Assembly: GCA_038227995.1 (NCBI GenBank)
Contig: JBBRPP010000021.1
Span: forward strand, 1-64,000
DNA from: WLMZ01 sp038227995
Lineage (GTDB): Bacteria > Actinomycetota > Acidimicrobiia > Acidimicrobiales > Ilumatobacteraceae
Reading direction: 5' to 3'
Length of the DNA stretch: 64,000 nt
Below the pieces are notes generated by a model. That model was not told the origin of the DNA, searched no databases, and saw only the letters and a program-made list of their open reading frames with translations. Of this stretch, positions 33,786 through 41,153 are shown piece after piece. Both the position numbers and the translations under genes were made by a program. Every line of letters starts with the position of its first letter. Positions within the stretch are counted from its first letter, which is position 1.

Positions 33786-34583
33786 GTGGCGCTCGAGAAG
33801 CCAATCACACTCGGAACGATCCTGTTCACGATGGTCGAACCGACCAAGGGGCACGAGGTCGAGTACAACCGCTGGTACGAGGCGGATCACTTCTACGGTG
33901 GCGTGCTGAACGGTGCCTACAGCTTCGCCGGCGATCGCTTCGTCGCCACCAAAGACCTCAAGGAACTGCGCTACCCAGCCGAGTCCGTGATGACGCCCGA
34001 CAAGGCGACGGGTTCGTACCTCGCCATCTACTGGGTGCTCGCCGGGCACCACGACGAGTGGAACCGCTGGAGTGTCGACACCGTCACGATGCTGCACGCC
34101 ACCGGGCGCATGTTCGCCGAGCGCAAGCACATCCACACGTTGCTCTACGACTACCAGTGGTCGATCCAGAAGAGCGATCGCGGCACACCCACCGAGCAGG
34201 CGCTGGATCGTGATTACGCCGGACTCGTCGTGAACGTCGGCGAACTCGCCGAGGGCAAGACACACGCCGACATCGAGGAGTGGACCCGCAACACGTGGGC
34301 ACCGATGGCGATGGCCACCGACTGGGGTCCCGATCTCATCGTCGATGCCAATCCGATGACGCTGCTCGACGATGCGCCGGCCGACGTGCCACGCACCGTC
34401 AACGCCGACCGTCGATTCCTGCAGATGCACTTCCTCGATCACGCTCCGGAGGCCGGTTGGGCCGATGGGTACGCCGAGTACGGCGCCGCGCTGGAAGCAA
34501 GCGGAATCGCCACGCACCTCTGGACCGCGCCGTTCAAACAGACGGTCTTCGGCACCGACACCTACACCGATCAGCTCTGGTAA
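33786..34583 (+). CDS. Two-domain dimeric alpha/beta-barrel (EthD-like) protein, function unknown
   Basis: 265 residues. The N-terminal segment TILFTMVEPTKGHEVEYNRWYEADHFYGG follows the EthD/ABM-type pattern (E-YNRWY-E-H), and a second half (~residues 130-265) with VVNVGELAEGKTHADIEEW and DRRFLQMHFLDHAPEAGW looks like a second domain of the same sort. The GTG start has GGGGAA about 6 bases upstream. Under operator A and in tandem with the epimerase-like gene. I do not recognise a characterised homologue. Confidence 0.6.
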   Translation: MALEKPITLGTILFTMVEPTKGHEVEYNRWYEADHFYGGVLNGAYSFAGDRFVATKDLKELRYPAESVMTPDKATGSYLAIYWVLAGHHDEWNRWSVDTVTMLHATGRMFAERKHIHTLLYDYQWSIQKSDRGTPTEQALDRDYAGLVVNVGELAEGKTHADIEEWTRNTWAPMAMATDWGPDLIVDANPMTLLDDAPADVPRTVNADRRFLQMHFLDHAPEAGWADGYAEYGAALEASGIATHLWTAPFKQTVFGTDTYTDQLW

Positions 34584-34594
34584 AGGACGCCAAC

Positions 34595-35515
34595 ATGGAA
34601 CCGATCACAGGCAAGAAGATCCTCGTCACCGGCGTCACCGGTTGGGTCGCCGGACCCGTCGCCGCAGCGCTCGCCGCCGCGGGCAACGACGTCTACGGCG
34701 CCGCACGTTTCAAGGACCCGGCTCAGCGCGGCCCGATCGAGGCCGCCGGCGTGCACCCGATCAGCATCGACCTCACCCGCAGCCGCTTCGACGAGGTGCC
34801 GACCGATGTCGATCTGGTCTTCAACTTCGCGGTCGCCAAGGTCAACAGCTTCGACCTCGCCTTCGCGGGGAATGCCGAGGGCCCGGCGAACTTGATGGAG
34901 GTCTGCAAAGGCGCCGAGGCGTTCTTGCACTGCTCGTCGACGGCCGTCTACGAACCCGACGACCACAACCCGCGCGCCGAGTCCGACGCACTCGGCGACA
35001 GTCATCGCCCGATGGCGGGGATGACGACCTACAGCATCTCCAAGATCGCCGGTGAGGTCCTCGTGCGCCACACCTCGGCACGCCTCGGCCTGCCCACGGT
35101 GATCGCCCGTCTCAACGTGCCCTACGGCGACACCTATGGCTGGATGACGTTCCATCTGATGATGATGGAGCACAACATGCCCGTCACGGTGCACGTCGAT
35201 CAGCCGACGTCGTACTCGCCGATCCATTCCGACGACATCATCCGCTCGCTGCCGTATCTTCTGTCGCTTGCATCAGCACCGGCGACGATCGTCAACTGGG
35301 GCGGCGACGAGGTCACGAGCATCGAAGAATGGTGCGAGGAGATCGGCCGTCTCACGGGCCTGTCACCGACGTTCGAGCCGACCGAGGCGACGATCGCGGC
35401 GATCATCCCCGATCTCACGCGGCTGCACTCGACGGGATTCGCGACGGAGATCGGCTGGCGCGAAGGCATTCGCCGTCAGATCGCCGCAACTCGTCCCGAC
35501 CTGTTGAAGGCCTGA
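34595..35515 (+). CDS. NAD-dependent epimerase/dehydratase (extended SDR)
   Basis: 306 residues. Cofactor loop TGVTGWVAGPVAAALA at the N-terminus, HCSSTAVYEPDDH (catalytic Ser/Thr region), YSISK active-site motif, and IARLNVPYGDTYG. Extended SDRs of this kind include 3-beta-hydroxysteroid dehydrogenases and sugar epimerases; operator A and the EthD-like partner 11 bp upstream favour a catabolic dehydrogenase. AAAGGACG precedes the ATG. Confidence 0.8.
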   Translation: MEPITGKKILVTGVTGWVAGPVAAALAAAGNDVYGAARFKDPAQRGPIEAAGVHPISIDLTRSRFDEVPTDVDLVFNFAVAKVNSFDLAFAGNAEGPANLMEVCKGAEAFLHCSSTAVYEPDDHNPRAESDALGDSHRPMAGMTTYSISKIAGEVLVRHTSARLGLPTVIARLNVPYGDTYGWMTFHLMMMEHNMPVTVHVDQPTSYSPIHSDDIIRSLPYLLSLASAPATIVNWGGDEVTSIEEWCEEIGRLTGLSPTFEPTEATIAAIIPDLTRLHSTGFATEIGWREGIRRQIAATRPDLLKA

Positions 35516-35591
35516 GCCGCAGCACTCAGCGGAAGCATTCAGCCGAAACGCTCGGCAGGGGTCAGCGCTGGTCAGTGTCGGGCTGCGCTGG

Positions 35592-36386
35592 TCAGCGCTG
35601 TTCGAGCTGGCCCAGCGCGTCCGCGGCCAGCTCGCGAACGGCCTTCGGGAACGGTCGCTTCGTCGCTGCCTCGAGGTCGCCGCGAACGTCGGTGAGACCG
35701 GACTCGACCAACAGGCCCGGCACCTCTGCCGCGAGCTGGGCGTCCTTGTCGCGCAGGAGAGCGAGCAGATCGCGGCGAACGTCGACGACGATTGATCCGA
35801 CCTTCTGGCCGTCGACCGCGCAGAACGCAACGAGTTGACGCAGCGCCACGTTGCGGCCGTGCGGGTTGGAACGATCGTCCAGGTCGGACCGCAGCAACGG
35901 GTAGCCCGAAGCATCGCCGAACTGGGCGAGGTAACCGGCGGCCAAGTACCCGGCGATGCTGGCGTTGTCGGGCACCGTGACCAGATCGAGCAGGCGCTGG
36001 TGCGCATCGTCGACCGCGCCGAGCAGGGCCGTCGACATCACCGCTTCCACGTACACGTTGGCGCGGTTGCGCAATGACGCAGGGTTGAACGAATCGACGA
36101 GCGCGGCGAGTGCGGCGCTGGTGCGCGAGTCACCCGAGGCATCGTCGGTGGTGCAACGACCGGCGACGAACGCGGCACCGATCGCAGGAACCGTGCTGTC
36201 CGATGCCAGCCCGGCGAGCAGGTCGGCGTGTGCGAGCGTTGCCGACGGGTCTGGCTCGTGGCGGCCGGCTCCGGCGATCTGATCGACGCGCATCGGGTAC
36301 ATCCGCTCGTCGCGCTGCACCATTGCGGGTGTTCGTCCGGGCAACCCTGCATCGTCGATGTCAGGCCGGCATGACAGATCGGGCAT
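35592..36386 (-). CDS. Hypothetical protein, alpha-helical (HEAT-like), partner of the eCIS-core protein
   Basis: 264 residues, mainly helical, with repeating LAxxV...SFNP / LLDLVTVPDNASIAGYLAAGYLAQFGD / RNVALRQLVAF / FPKAVRELAADALGQLE segments reminiscent of HEAT repeats. No signal peptide or catalytic motif. Its ATG overlaps the stop of the DUF4157-type gene, so the two are co-translated; an accessory or immunity role is conceivable but unproven. It ends 77 bp from the convergent epimerase. Confidence 0.55.
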   Translation of the reverse strand: MPDLSCRPDIDDAGLPGRTPAMVQRDERMYPMRVDQIAGAGRHEPDPSATLAHADLLAGLASDSTVPAIGAAFVAGRCTTDDASGDSRTSAALAALVDSFNPASLRNRANVYVEAVMSTALLGAVDDAHQRLLDLVTVPDNASIAGYLAAGYLAQFGDASGYPLLRSDLDDRSNPHGRNVALRQLVAFCAVDGQKVGSIVVDVRRDLLALLRDKDAQLAAEVPGLLVESGLTDVRGDLEAATKRPFPKAVRELAADALGQLEQR

Positions 36387-38146
36387 CAGGCCTTGGCTCC
36401 GGATTTCTTCTTGGCCGCGGCTTCCAGCTTCTTGCCCTGCTTCTCGACCCCTGCGGCCAGCGCGAGGTACGGCTTCTTGCCGTCACCGAACGCTCGCTCC
36501 TCACCGGCGTAGGACAGGTACGTGGCAGCGCCGCCCGTGTAGTACTCGCCGTCAGCGGTGGTCACCGCATCGCGTGCTTCGTCGAGCGCCTTCTTGACCG
36601 CGGCCTTGACCTTGTCCTGATCCTTCGCCTCGTCGTCTTTCAGTTCGAGCGGATTGTTCTTCAGGTAGTTGACGACGATCCCCTTGGCGCTCTTGTTGAA
36701 CCAGCCCTTGAAGTCGGTGGCGTGGTACTTCTCGTGTCGCTCGCAGATCGCCTGCGACCAGTACGTGGTTCGTGGGGCGCGCCAGCTCTTCTCGATCAAG
36801 GTCGGCGTCAGGTCGGACGCGATGAGGGCGTAGGTGTCGGCCGTGACCACACCCGCGTCGGCCGACGGTACGTCGGTCTTGCCGCCAGAGTTGGTGCCGT
36901 ATTCGAAGCTGCCGAGCAGGTCGAGGTTGACGTAGATCTTGCCCTTCTTCGACTTGACCACGATGTTGTCGACCTTGTAGCTCGAGTTCATCGCGCCGAA
37001 GGCACTCGCGGCGTAGTTGCCCGACATCGTCGCCGACGTCTTGATCGAAGCGATCGCATTGTCCGATTTGGCACGGACGGACGAGTAGCTCACTGCCTTG
37101 GCGTCGCCGTGCACTCCGCCGATCAACGGCACCAGATCGATCGTACGCCTGGCCGTGGAGGGCTTCGTCGCGTCGGGCTTCGTCGTGTCGGCCTTCGTCG
37201 TGTCGGCCTTCGTCGTGTCGGCCTTCGTCGAGCGAGCCTTCGCCGAGCGAGCCTTCGTCGAGCGGGCCTTCGTCGAGCGAGCCTTCGTCGAACCGGGAGC
37301 CGTGCCCGAGTCCTCGTGCAGGTTGCCCTGGCCGACCACGTTCTCCTCGCTCGACTGAATTGCCGGCATGGTGAACACGAAGTCTTCCTCGCCGTCCACC
37401 TCGCTGTTCTCGTTCTCTTCGCCGGTCTCGTTCTCGTTCTCGTCAGTCTCTTCCTCTTCAGCCTGGTTCTCGTTCGAGTTCGATTCCGTCTCGTTGGACT
37501 CCGTCTGGGACTCGCTCTGCTCGGATTCGGACGGGTCTCGGGAGATCAGCCGCGAGACGGTCGCGCCACCTTGCTGGATGGTGTGGGCCAGTTCGTGGGC
37601 AAGCAGCGTTTCGCCGTCAGGGCTCGTCGGGTTGTAGTCCTTGCGGCGGACGAAGATGTCCGAGCCGGTCGTGAACGCACGGGCCTGGATCTTGCTGTTG
37701 AGCTGATCCGACTGCTCGTCCACGTGCATTCGCACGCCGCTGAAATCGGCGCCGAACGCGCCTTCCATCCGCCGTCTGATCTTGCCGTCGAGCGGTCGAC
37801 CGCCGCTGCGAGCGCTGTTGATCTGCTGCTCGACATCAGTGTCGACGGCGCCACCTGCCGCACCGATGACCGCCTTGCGGGCGATCCGGCTGGCCGGCGC
37901 CTGGGCGAAGTCACGACTGACATCGCCGCCCGACGGATGACGGAGGATGCCCGTCACCATCTGCGCAATCGAATCCGCTTCCCGTTCGGCGTTGTCGGTT
38001 GACGAACCGACCGTCAGCTTGGCCTGGACGACGAGCGGGGATCGCCGGTTCGCTGTGCGCTGCGGACGTGCCGCTGCCTTGGTCGCATGTGCGACAGCGG
38101 GCGCTGCGGACGTCTTCGAACCGGGCGAATCGAATCCAGCAGCCAT
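36386..38146 (-). CDS. eCIS-core (DUF4157) domain protein with two HExxH motifs
   Basis: 586 residues. Residues ~115-195 form a DUF4157/eCIS-core domain: GRPLDGKIRRRMEGAFGADF, RMHVDEQSDQLN, ARAFTTGSDIFV and the HELAH (184-188) metalloprotease-like motif. An acidic Glu/Asn/Ser stretch (~205-256) and nine 5-residue repeats (STKAR/TTKAD type, ~286-331) follow. A C-terminal domain (~335-560) has a second HExxH-like motif, HEKYH at 471-475. No signal peptide. DUF4157 proteins are often cargo or baseplate-associated parts of contractile injection systems, but no such structural genes are in this window. Confidence 0.75.
   Translation of the reverse strand: MAAGFDSPGSKTSAAPAVAHATKAAARPQRTANRRSPLVVQAKLTVGSSTDNAEREADSIAQMVTGILRHPSGGDVSRDFAQAPASRIARKAVIGAAGGAVDTDVEQQINSARSGGRPLDGKIRRRMEGAFGADFSGVRMHVDEQSDQLNSKIQARAFTTGSDIFVRRKDYNPTSPDGETLLAHELAHTIQQGGATVSRLISRDPSESEQSESQTESNETESNSNENQAEEEETDENENETGEENENSEVDGEEDFVFTMPAIQSSEENVVGQGNLHEDSGTAPGSTKARSTKARSTKARSAKARSTKADTTKADTTKADTTKPDATKPSTARRTIDLVPLIGGVHGDAKAVSYSSVRAKSDNAIASIKTSATMSGNYAASAFGAMNSSYKVDNIVVKSKKGKIYVNLDLLGSFEYGTNSGGKTDVPSADAGVVTADTYALIASDLTPTLIEKSWRAPRTTYWSQAICERHEKYHATDFKGWFNKSAKGIVVNYLKNNPLELKDDEAKDQDKVKAAVKKALDEARDAVTTADGEYYTGGAATYLSYAGEERAFGDGKKPYLALAAGVEKQGKKLEAAAKKKSGAKA
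37154..37291. repeat. Nine 15 bp in-frame tandem repeats in the eCIS-core gene
   Basis: Imperfect 15 bp units (plus strand gtcttcgtcgagcga-like and gtcttcgtcgtgtcg-like) encode STKAR and TTKAD pentapeptides. Unit number could vary between strains; the repeat forms a flexible basic-to-mixed linker between the protease-like and C-terminal domains. Confidence 0.7.
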
Positions 38147-38232
38147 CCGGCGACAATAACATGCAGGTCAACTGCACGTTCATGACCACGCCCGCTCATC
38201 GCACCAGCTCAAGCGCTATTTTTTCGACTCCG

Positions 38233-38295
38233 TCCCGTATCTCCACGTGACGAAACCTTGACGCTTCCGGCCCCCTCCCGGATCTCCACGTGACG
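38233..38295. repeat. Two inverted copies of the 20 bp CACGTG box
   Basis: TCCCGTATCTCCACGTGACG (38233-38252) is the exact reverse complement of the box that begins each 44 bp unit at 38607-38802. A second copy with one mismatch lies at 38276-38295. Inverted placement on the two sides of ~310 bp gives the region the look of an element bounded by inverted repeats. Confidence 0.8.
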
Positions 38296-38301
38296 AAATC
38301 G

Positions 38302-38350
38302 CGGCGACGAACTGACGGCGACGAACTGACGGCGACGAATTGACGGCGAC
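38302..38350. repeat. 14 bp tandem array, 3.5 copies
   Basis: CGGCGACGAACTGA is repeated at 38302, 38316 and 38330 (one mismatch), followed by half a unit. No coding frame crosses it. Function unknown. Confidence 0.75.
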
Positions 38351-38430
38351 GCTGCGGCGGCCCGACGCCCGACGCCCGACGCCACCTGCCCCGTCAGCCC
38401 CCGACGCCGTCAGCATTCTGCGCTCATGCA

Positions 38431-38550
38431 CGGACCGCGCCGGGTTTGCCTGCGCCAGCGGGGCGAACCCGGCGCGGTCCGCTTCATCTGACCGGAGCAA
38501 TTCGACCGCGCCGGGTCTACCTGCGCCAGCCGGGCAAACCCGGCGCGGTC
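38431..38550. repeat. Two REP-like palindromes in tandem
   Basis: First hairpin: CGGACCGCGCCGGGTT (38431-38446) with its exact complement at 38466-38481 and a 19-base loop. Second: GACCGCGCCGGGT (38504-38516) with its complement at 38538-38550. Loops share TGCGCCAGC. The arms of the two hairpins are also complementary to each other, as in BIME/REP pairs. Confidence 0.75.
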
Positions 38551-38606
38551 CGCGAACCATTTCCCGGCCGTCACGCACGGCGACCCCATCCCCGCCCTCC
38601 GAATTG

Positions 38607-38802
38607 CGTCACGTGGAGATACGGGAGGTCACGTCGAACGGGTCGGGTTTCGTCACGTGGAGATACGGGAGGTCACGTCGAACGGGTCGGGTTTCGTCAC
38701 GTGGAGATACGGGAGGTCACGTCGAACGGGTCGGGTTTCGTCACGTGGAGATACGGGAGGTCACGTCGAACGGGTCGTGTTTCGTCACGTGGAGATACGG
38801 GA
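38607..38802. repeat. 44 bp tandem array, 4.45 copies
   Basis: Units at 38607, 38651, 38695 and 38739 are identical except for one base in the fourth; a partial fifth unit starts at 38783. Each unit begins CGTCACGTGGAGATACGGGA. Spacers are not unique, so this is not a CRISPR array. The contained CACGTG palindrome could bind a protein. Confidence 0.85.
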
Positions 38803-38912
38803 TGGGGCTCACAGATGACCGACGCCCCATGCCTCGAACTGAATCACACCAGCTCAGCGACAACGTGGCAGCAACGACGCCCGCCGGCTGAAGCCGAGGC
38901 GACCGCAATCGA

Positions 38913-39896
38913 CTATCGGGGGCCGAGAACGGCATCGGCGACACGCCGGCGATGGAAGGACGCGCTCCCCCACGCCGGGATCAGCGCCCAGGCCTTCTTC
39001 ATGTACAGCTGCAGATCGCACTCCCACGTGTAGCCGATCGCGCCGTGCACTTGCAGCGCGCTTCGCGCGGCCTTCTGCGCCGCATCGGATGCCAGCGCCT
39101 TCGCCATGCTGACGTCGCGCCCACGGGTGTCGGCATCGTTGGCGTGTGACCACGCCGCTCGATAGATCGCCGGCCGGGCGAACTCGACTTTCAAGAGCGC
39201 GTCGGCCATCAGATGCTTGACGGCCTGGAACGCGCCGATCGGCTGGCCGAACTGGCGCCGGTCCCGGGCGTAGTCGCCGGCGATCGCGAGCATGCGCGTC
39301 GAGAGCCCCAACAGGTACGCCGCAGAGGCGAGCGATCCGGCATCGACGACCGCATTGCGATCGGCATCGAGGAACGTGTCCCCCGTCAATGCTCCTCCGA
39401 TCGTCGCCAACGACCGTCCGCCGTCGATCCCCGCGACGTCGACCATCTCCAGTTGCCCAGTCGCAATCGCCCGAAGTCGATCGGCGTCGGAGATCAACAC
39501 CACGTCGGCAACGCGGGCGTGGGGCACGTAGCGCTCGCCGAGCAACGCTGCCGTCACGGCCACCGATCCGTCCGCGATGCCGGGCGCGAAGGACGTGCCG
39601 CGCAAGGCGAGTGCGCCGACGGTCATCGTCTCCAGCACGGGTCCGGGCGCAGCAGCTCGACCCAACTCTTCGACGAGCAGGATCGTGTCGACGAAGTCGC
39701 CACCCAAGCCGCCGTCGGACTCGAGCAGCATCATCGACAGAACGCCCATCTCGGCCAGGCGTGACCACAGCTTCGGGTCGTGGCCCGAGCCGTCGTCCCA
39801 CACGGCGCGCAGGTGAGCGGCCGTGAACTCGCGCTCGAGCATCTCGCGCAGACCGGCCGCGAACTCTCGTTGATCGGGGGTGAAGTTGAACTGCAT
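38913..39896 (-). CDS. Acyl-CoA dehydrogenase subunit, third FadE pair
   Basis: 327 residues starting MQFNFTPDQREFAAGLREML. C-terminal QVHGAIGYTWECDLQLYMKKAW is the FAD-side motif of the short ACAD partners (FadE-beta type), and the GTNEIQ motif is absent. It follows the 39899-41050 gene by 2 bp. As with the other two pairs, a heteromeric ACAD is expected. It is the last gene before the repeat region. Confidence 0.8.
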   Translation of the reverse strand: MQFNFTPDQREFAAGLREMLEREFTAAHLRAVWDDGSGHDPKLWSRLAEMGVLSMMLLESDGGLGGDFVDTILLVEELGRAAAPGPVLETMTVGALALRGTSFAPGIADGSVAVTAALLGERYVPHARVADVVLISDADRLRAIATGQLEMVDVAGIDGGRSLATIGGALTGDTFLDADRNAVVDAGSLASAAYLLGLSTRMLAIAGDYARDRRQFGQPIGAFQAVKHLMADALLKVEFARPAIYRAAWSHANDADTRGRDVSMAKALASDAAQKAARSALQVHGAIGYTWECDLQLYMKKAWALIPAWGSASFHRRRVADAVLGPR

Positions 39897-39898
39897 GA

Positions 39899-41050
39899 TC
39901 AGGCTCTCGGCAGGTTGAGGACGCGGTCGGCGATGATGTTGCGCTGGATCTCGTTGGTGCCCGCGTAGATCGGGCCGCTGAGGCTGAACAGGAACCCGTC
40001 GACCCAGGATTCGTACGGGCCATCCATCCGTTCGGCGTCGGGACCGAGCAGTTGCAGGGCCAACTCGTGCGCACGCACATCCATCTCGCTCCAGAAGATC
40101 TTGTTGAGGCTGGACTCGCTGCCGATGTGCGCGCCTTCGAGCAGCTTCGTGACCGTCATGTACGTGTGCAGCCGATACCCCTCGGCTTGCATCCACAGAT
40201 CGGTGACGGCGTCGCGCATCGTGTCGTCGTCGGGGTCGCCGATCTTGATCCAGAGCTTGATCAGCCGTTCGACGGCGACGTTGAACCGGGCCGGGCTGCG
40301 CAAGCTGACGCCGCGCTCGAAGCCCGCCGTCGCCATCGCCACACTCCATCCCTGGCCCACGCCGCCGAGCGTGTTCGCGACGGGCACGTGCACGTCGTCG
40401 AAGAAGATCTCTGCGAACCCGGTGTCGCCATCGAGTTGAGCGATCGGCCGAACCGTCACACCCGCCGAATCGAGCGGGATCAGGATGAACGTCAGACCCT
40501 TGTGGCGGCTTGATTCCGGGTCGGTGCGGAAGATGCCGAAGCACCAGTCGGCCCACGCGGCACGGCTGGCCCAGATCTTCTGACCGTTGAGGATCCACTC
40601 GCTGCCGTCGTCGCTGAGCGTGCCCTTGCTGCGAATGCTGGCCATGTCGCTGCCTGCGTCGGGCTCGCTCCACGCCTGCGCCCACACTTCTTTGCTGCTG
40701 GCCATCGCCGGAAGGTAGCGCGCCTTCTGTTCGTCGGTACCGACTTCCATGATCGTCGGTCCGAGCAGGAAGATGCCGTTCTGGCTGACCCGCCCCGGCG
40801 CGCCGGCGCGCCAGTACTCCTCCTCGAAGATCAGCCACAAGAGGTAGTCGGCGCCACGTCCGCCGTACTCGACCGGCCAACTGACCGCCGACCATCCGGC
40901 CTCGTACAGCTTGGCCTCCCACTCGCGGTGCAGGCGGAAGCCTTCCTCGGTGTCGAAGCTGGGAAGGGGTTCGGTCGGCACGTTGGCCTCGAGCCAGGCT
41001 CGGGCCTCTGCTCGGAAGGCGCGTTCGTCCGCTGTCTCGGTCAGATCCAT
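39899..41050 (-). CDS. Acyl-CoA dehydrogenase subunit, third FadE pair (catalytic type)
   Basis: 383 residues starting MDLTETADERAF. Contains WSEPDAGSDMASIRSKG, LNGQKIWASRA, FDDVHVPVANTLGGVGQGW and a C-terminal IYAGTNEIQRNIIADRVLNLPR motif. First gene of its unit; operator A ends 28 bp upstream of the ATG and there is no ribosome binding site, so translation may be leaderless. Substrate not deducible, but the shared operator implies the same catabolic programme as the sterol genes. Confidence 0.83.
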   Translation of the reverse strand: MDLTETADERAFRAEARAWLEANVPTEPLPSFDTEEGFRLHREWEAKLYEAGWSAVSWPVEYGGRGADYLLWLIFEEEYWRAGAPGRVSQNGIFLLGPTIMEVGTDEQKARYLPAMASSKEVWAQAWSEPDAGSDMASIRSKGTLSDDGSEWILNGQKIWASRAAWADWCFGIFRTDPESSRHKGLTFILIPLDSAGVTVRPIAQLDGDTGFAEIFFDDVHVPVANTLGGVGQGWSVAMATAGFERGVSLRSPARFNVAVERLIKLWIKIGDPDDDTMRDAVTDLWMQAEGYRLHTYMTVTKLLEGAHIGSESSLNKIFWSEMDVRAHELALQLLGPDAERMDGPYESWVDGFLFSLSGPIYAGTNEIQRNIIADRVLNLPRA

Positions 41051-41077
41051 CGGCACGAACGGTAGTCGACACGCAAA

Positions 41078-41094
41078 TCTGACACACCGTCAGA
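41078..41094. promoter_or_regulatory. Operator A copy, divergent promoter of FadE pair 3 and the oxygenase
   Basis: TCTGAC-acacc-GTCAGA, perfect 6 bp arms. It lies 28 bp from the fadE start and 60 bp from the oxygenase start, in the only gap between these divergent units. Confidence 0.78.
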
Positions 41095-41153
41095 AATCGA
41101 CGTCCGTGCCGTCGGCGTCGAAGCGACATCATCGCTGTGCCAACCTGTTCACC

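Larger units (their letters stand above)
38147..38912. other. 766 bp gene-free, repeat-rich intergenic region
   Basis: No plausible gene on either strand between the eCIS-core start and the ACAD stop. The space is filled by four kinds of repeat listed separately: two inverted copies of a 20 bp CACGTG-containing box, a 14 bp tandem array, two long palindromes, and a 44 bp tandem array carrying the same 20 bp box. The arrangement looks like a REP-type or transposition hot spot, not a coding or CRISPR locus. Confidence 0.7.

Noticed and set aside
38607..38802. Regular array resembling a CRISPR
   Set aside because: The whole 44 bp unit repeats, with no unique spacers and no cas genes nearby.
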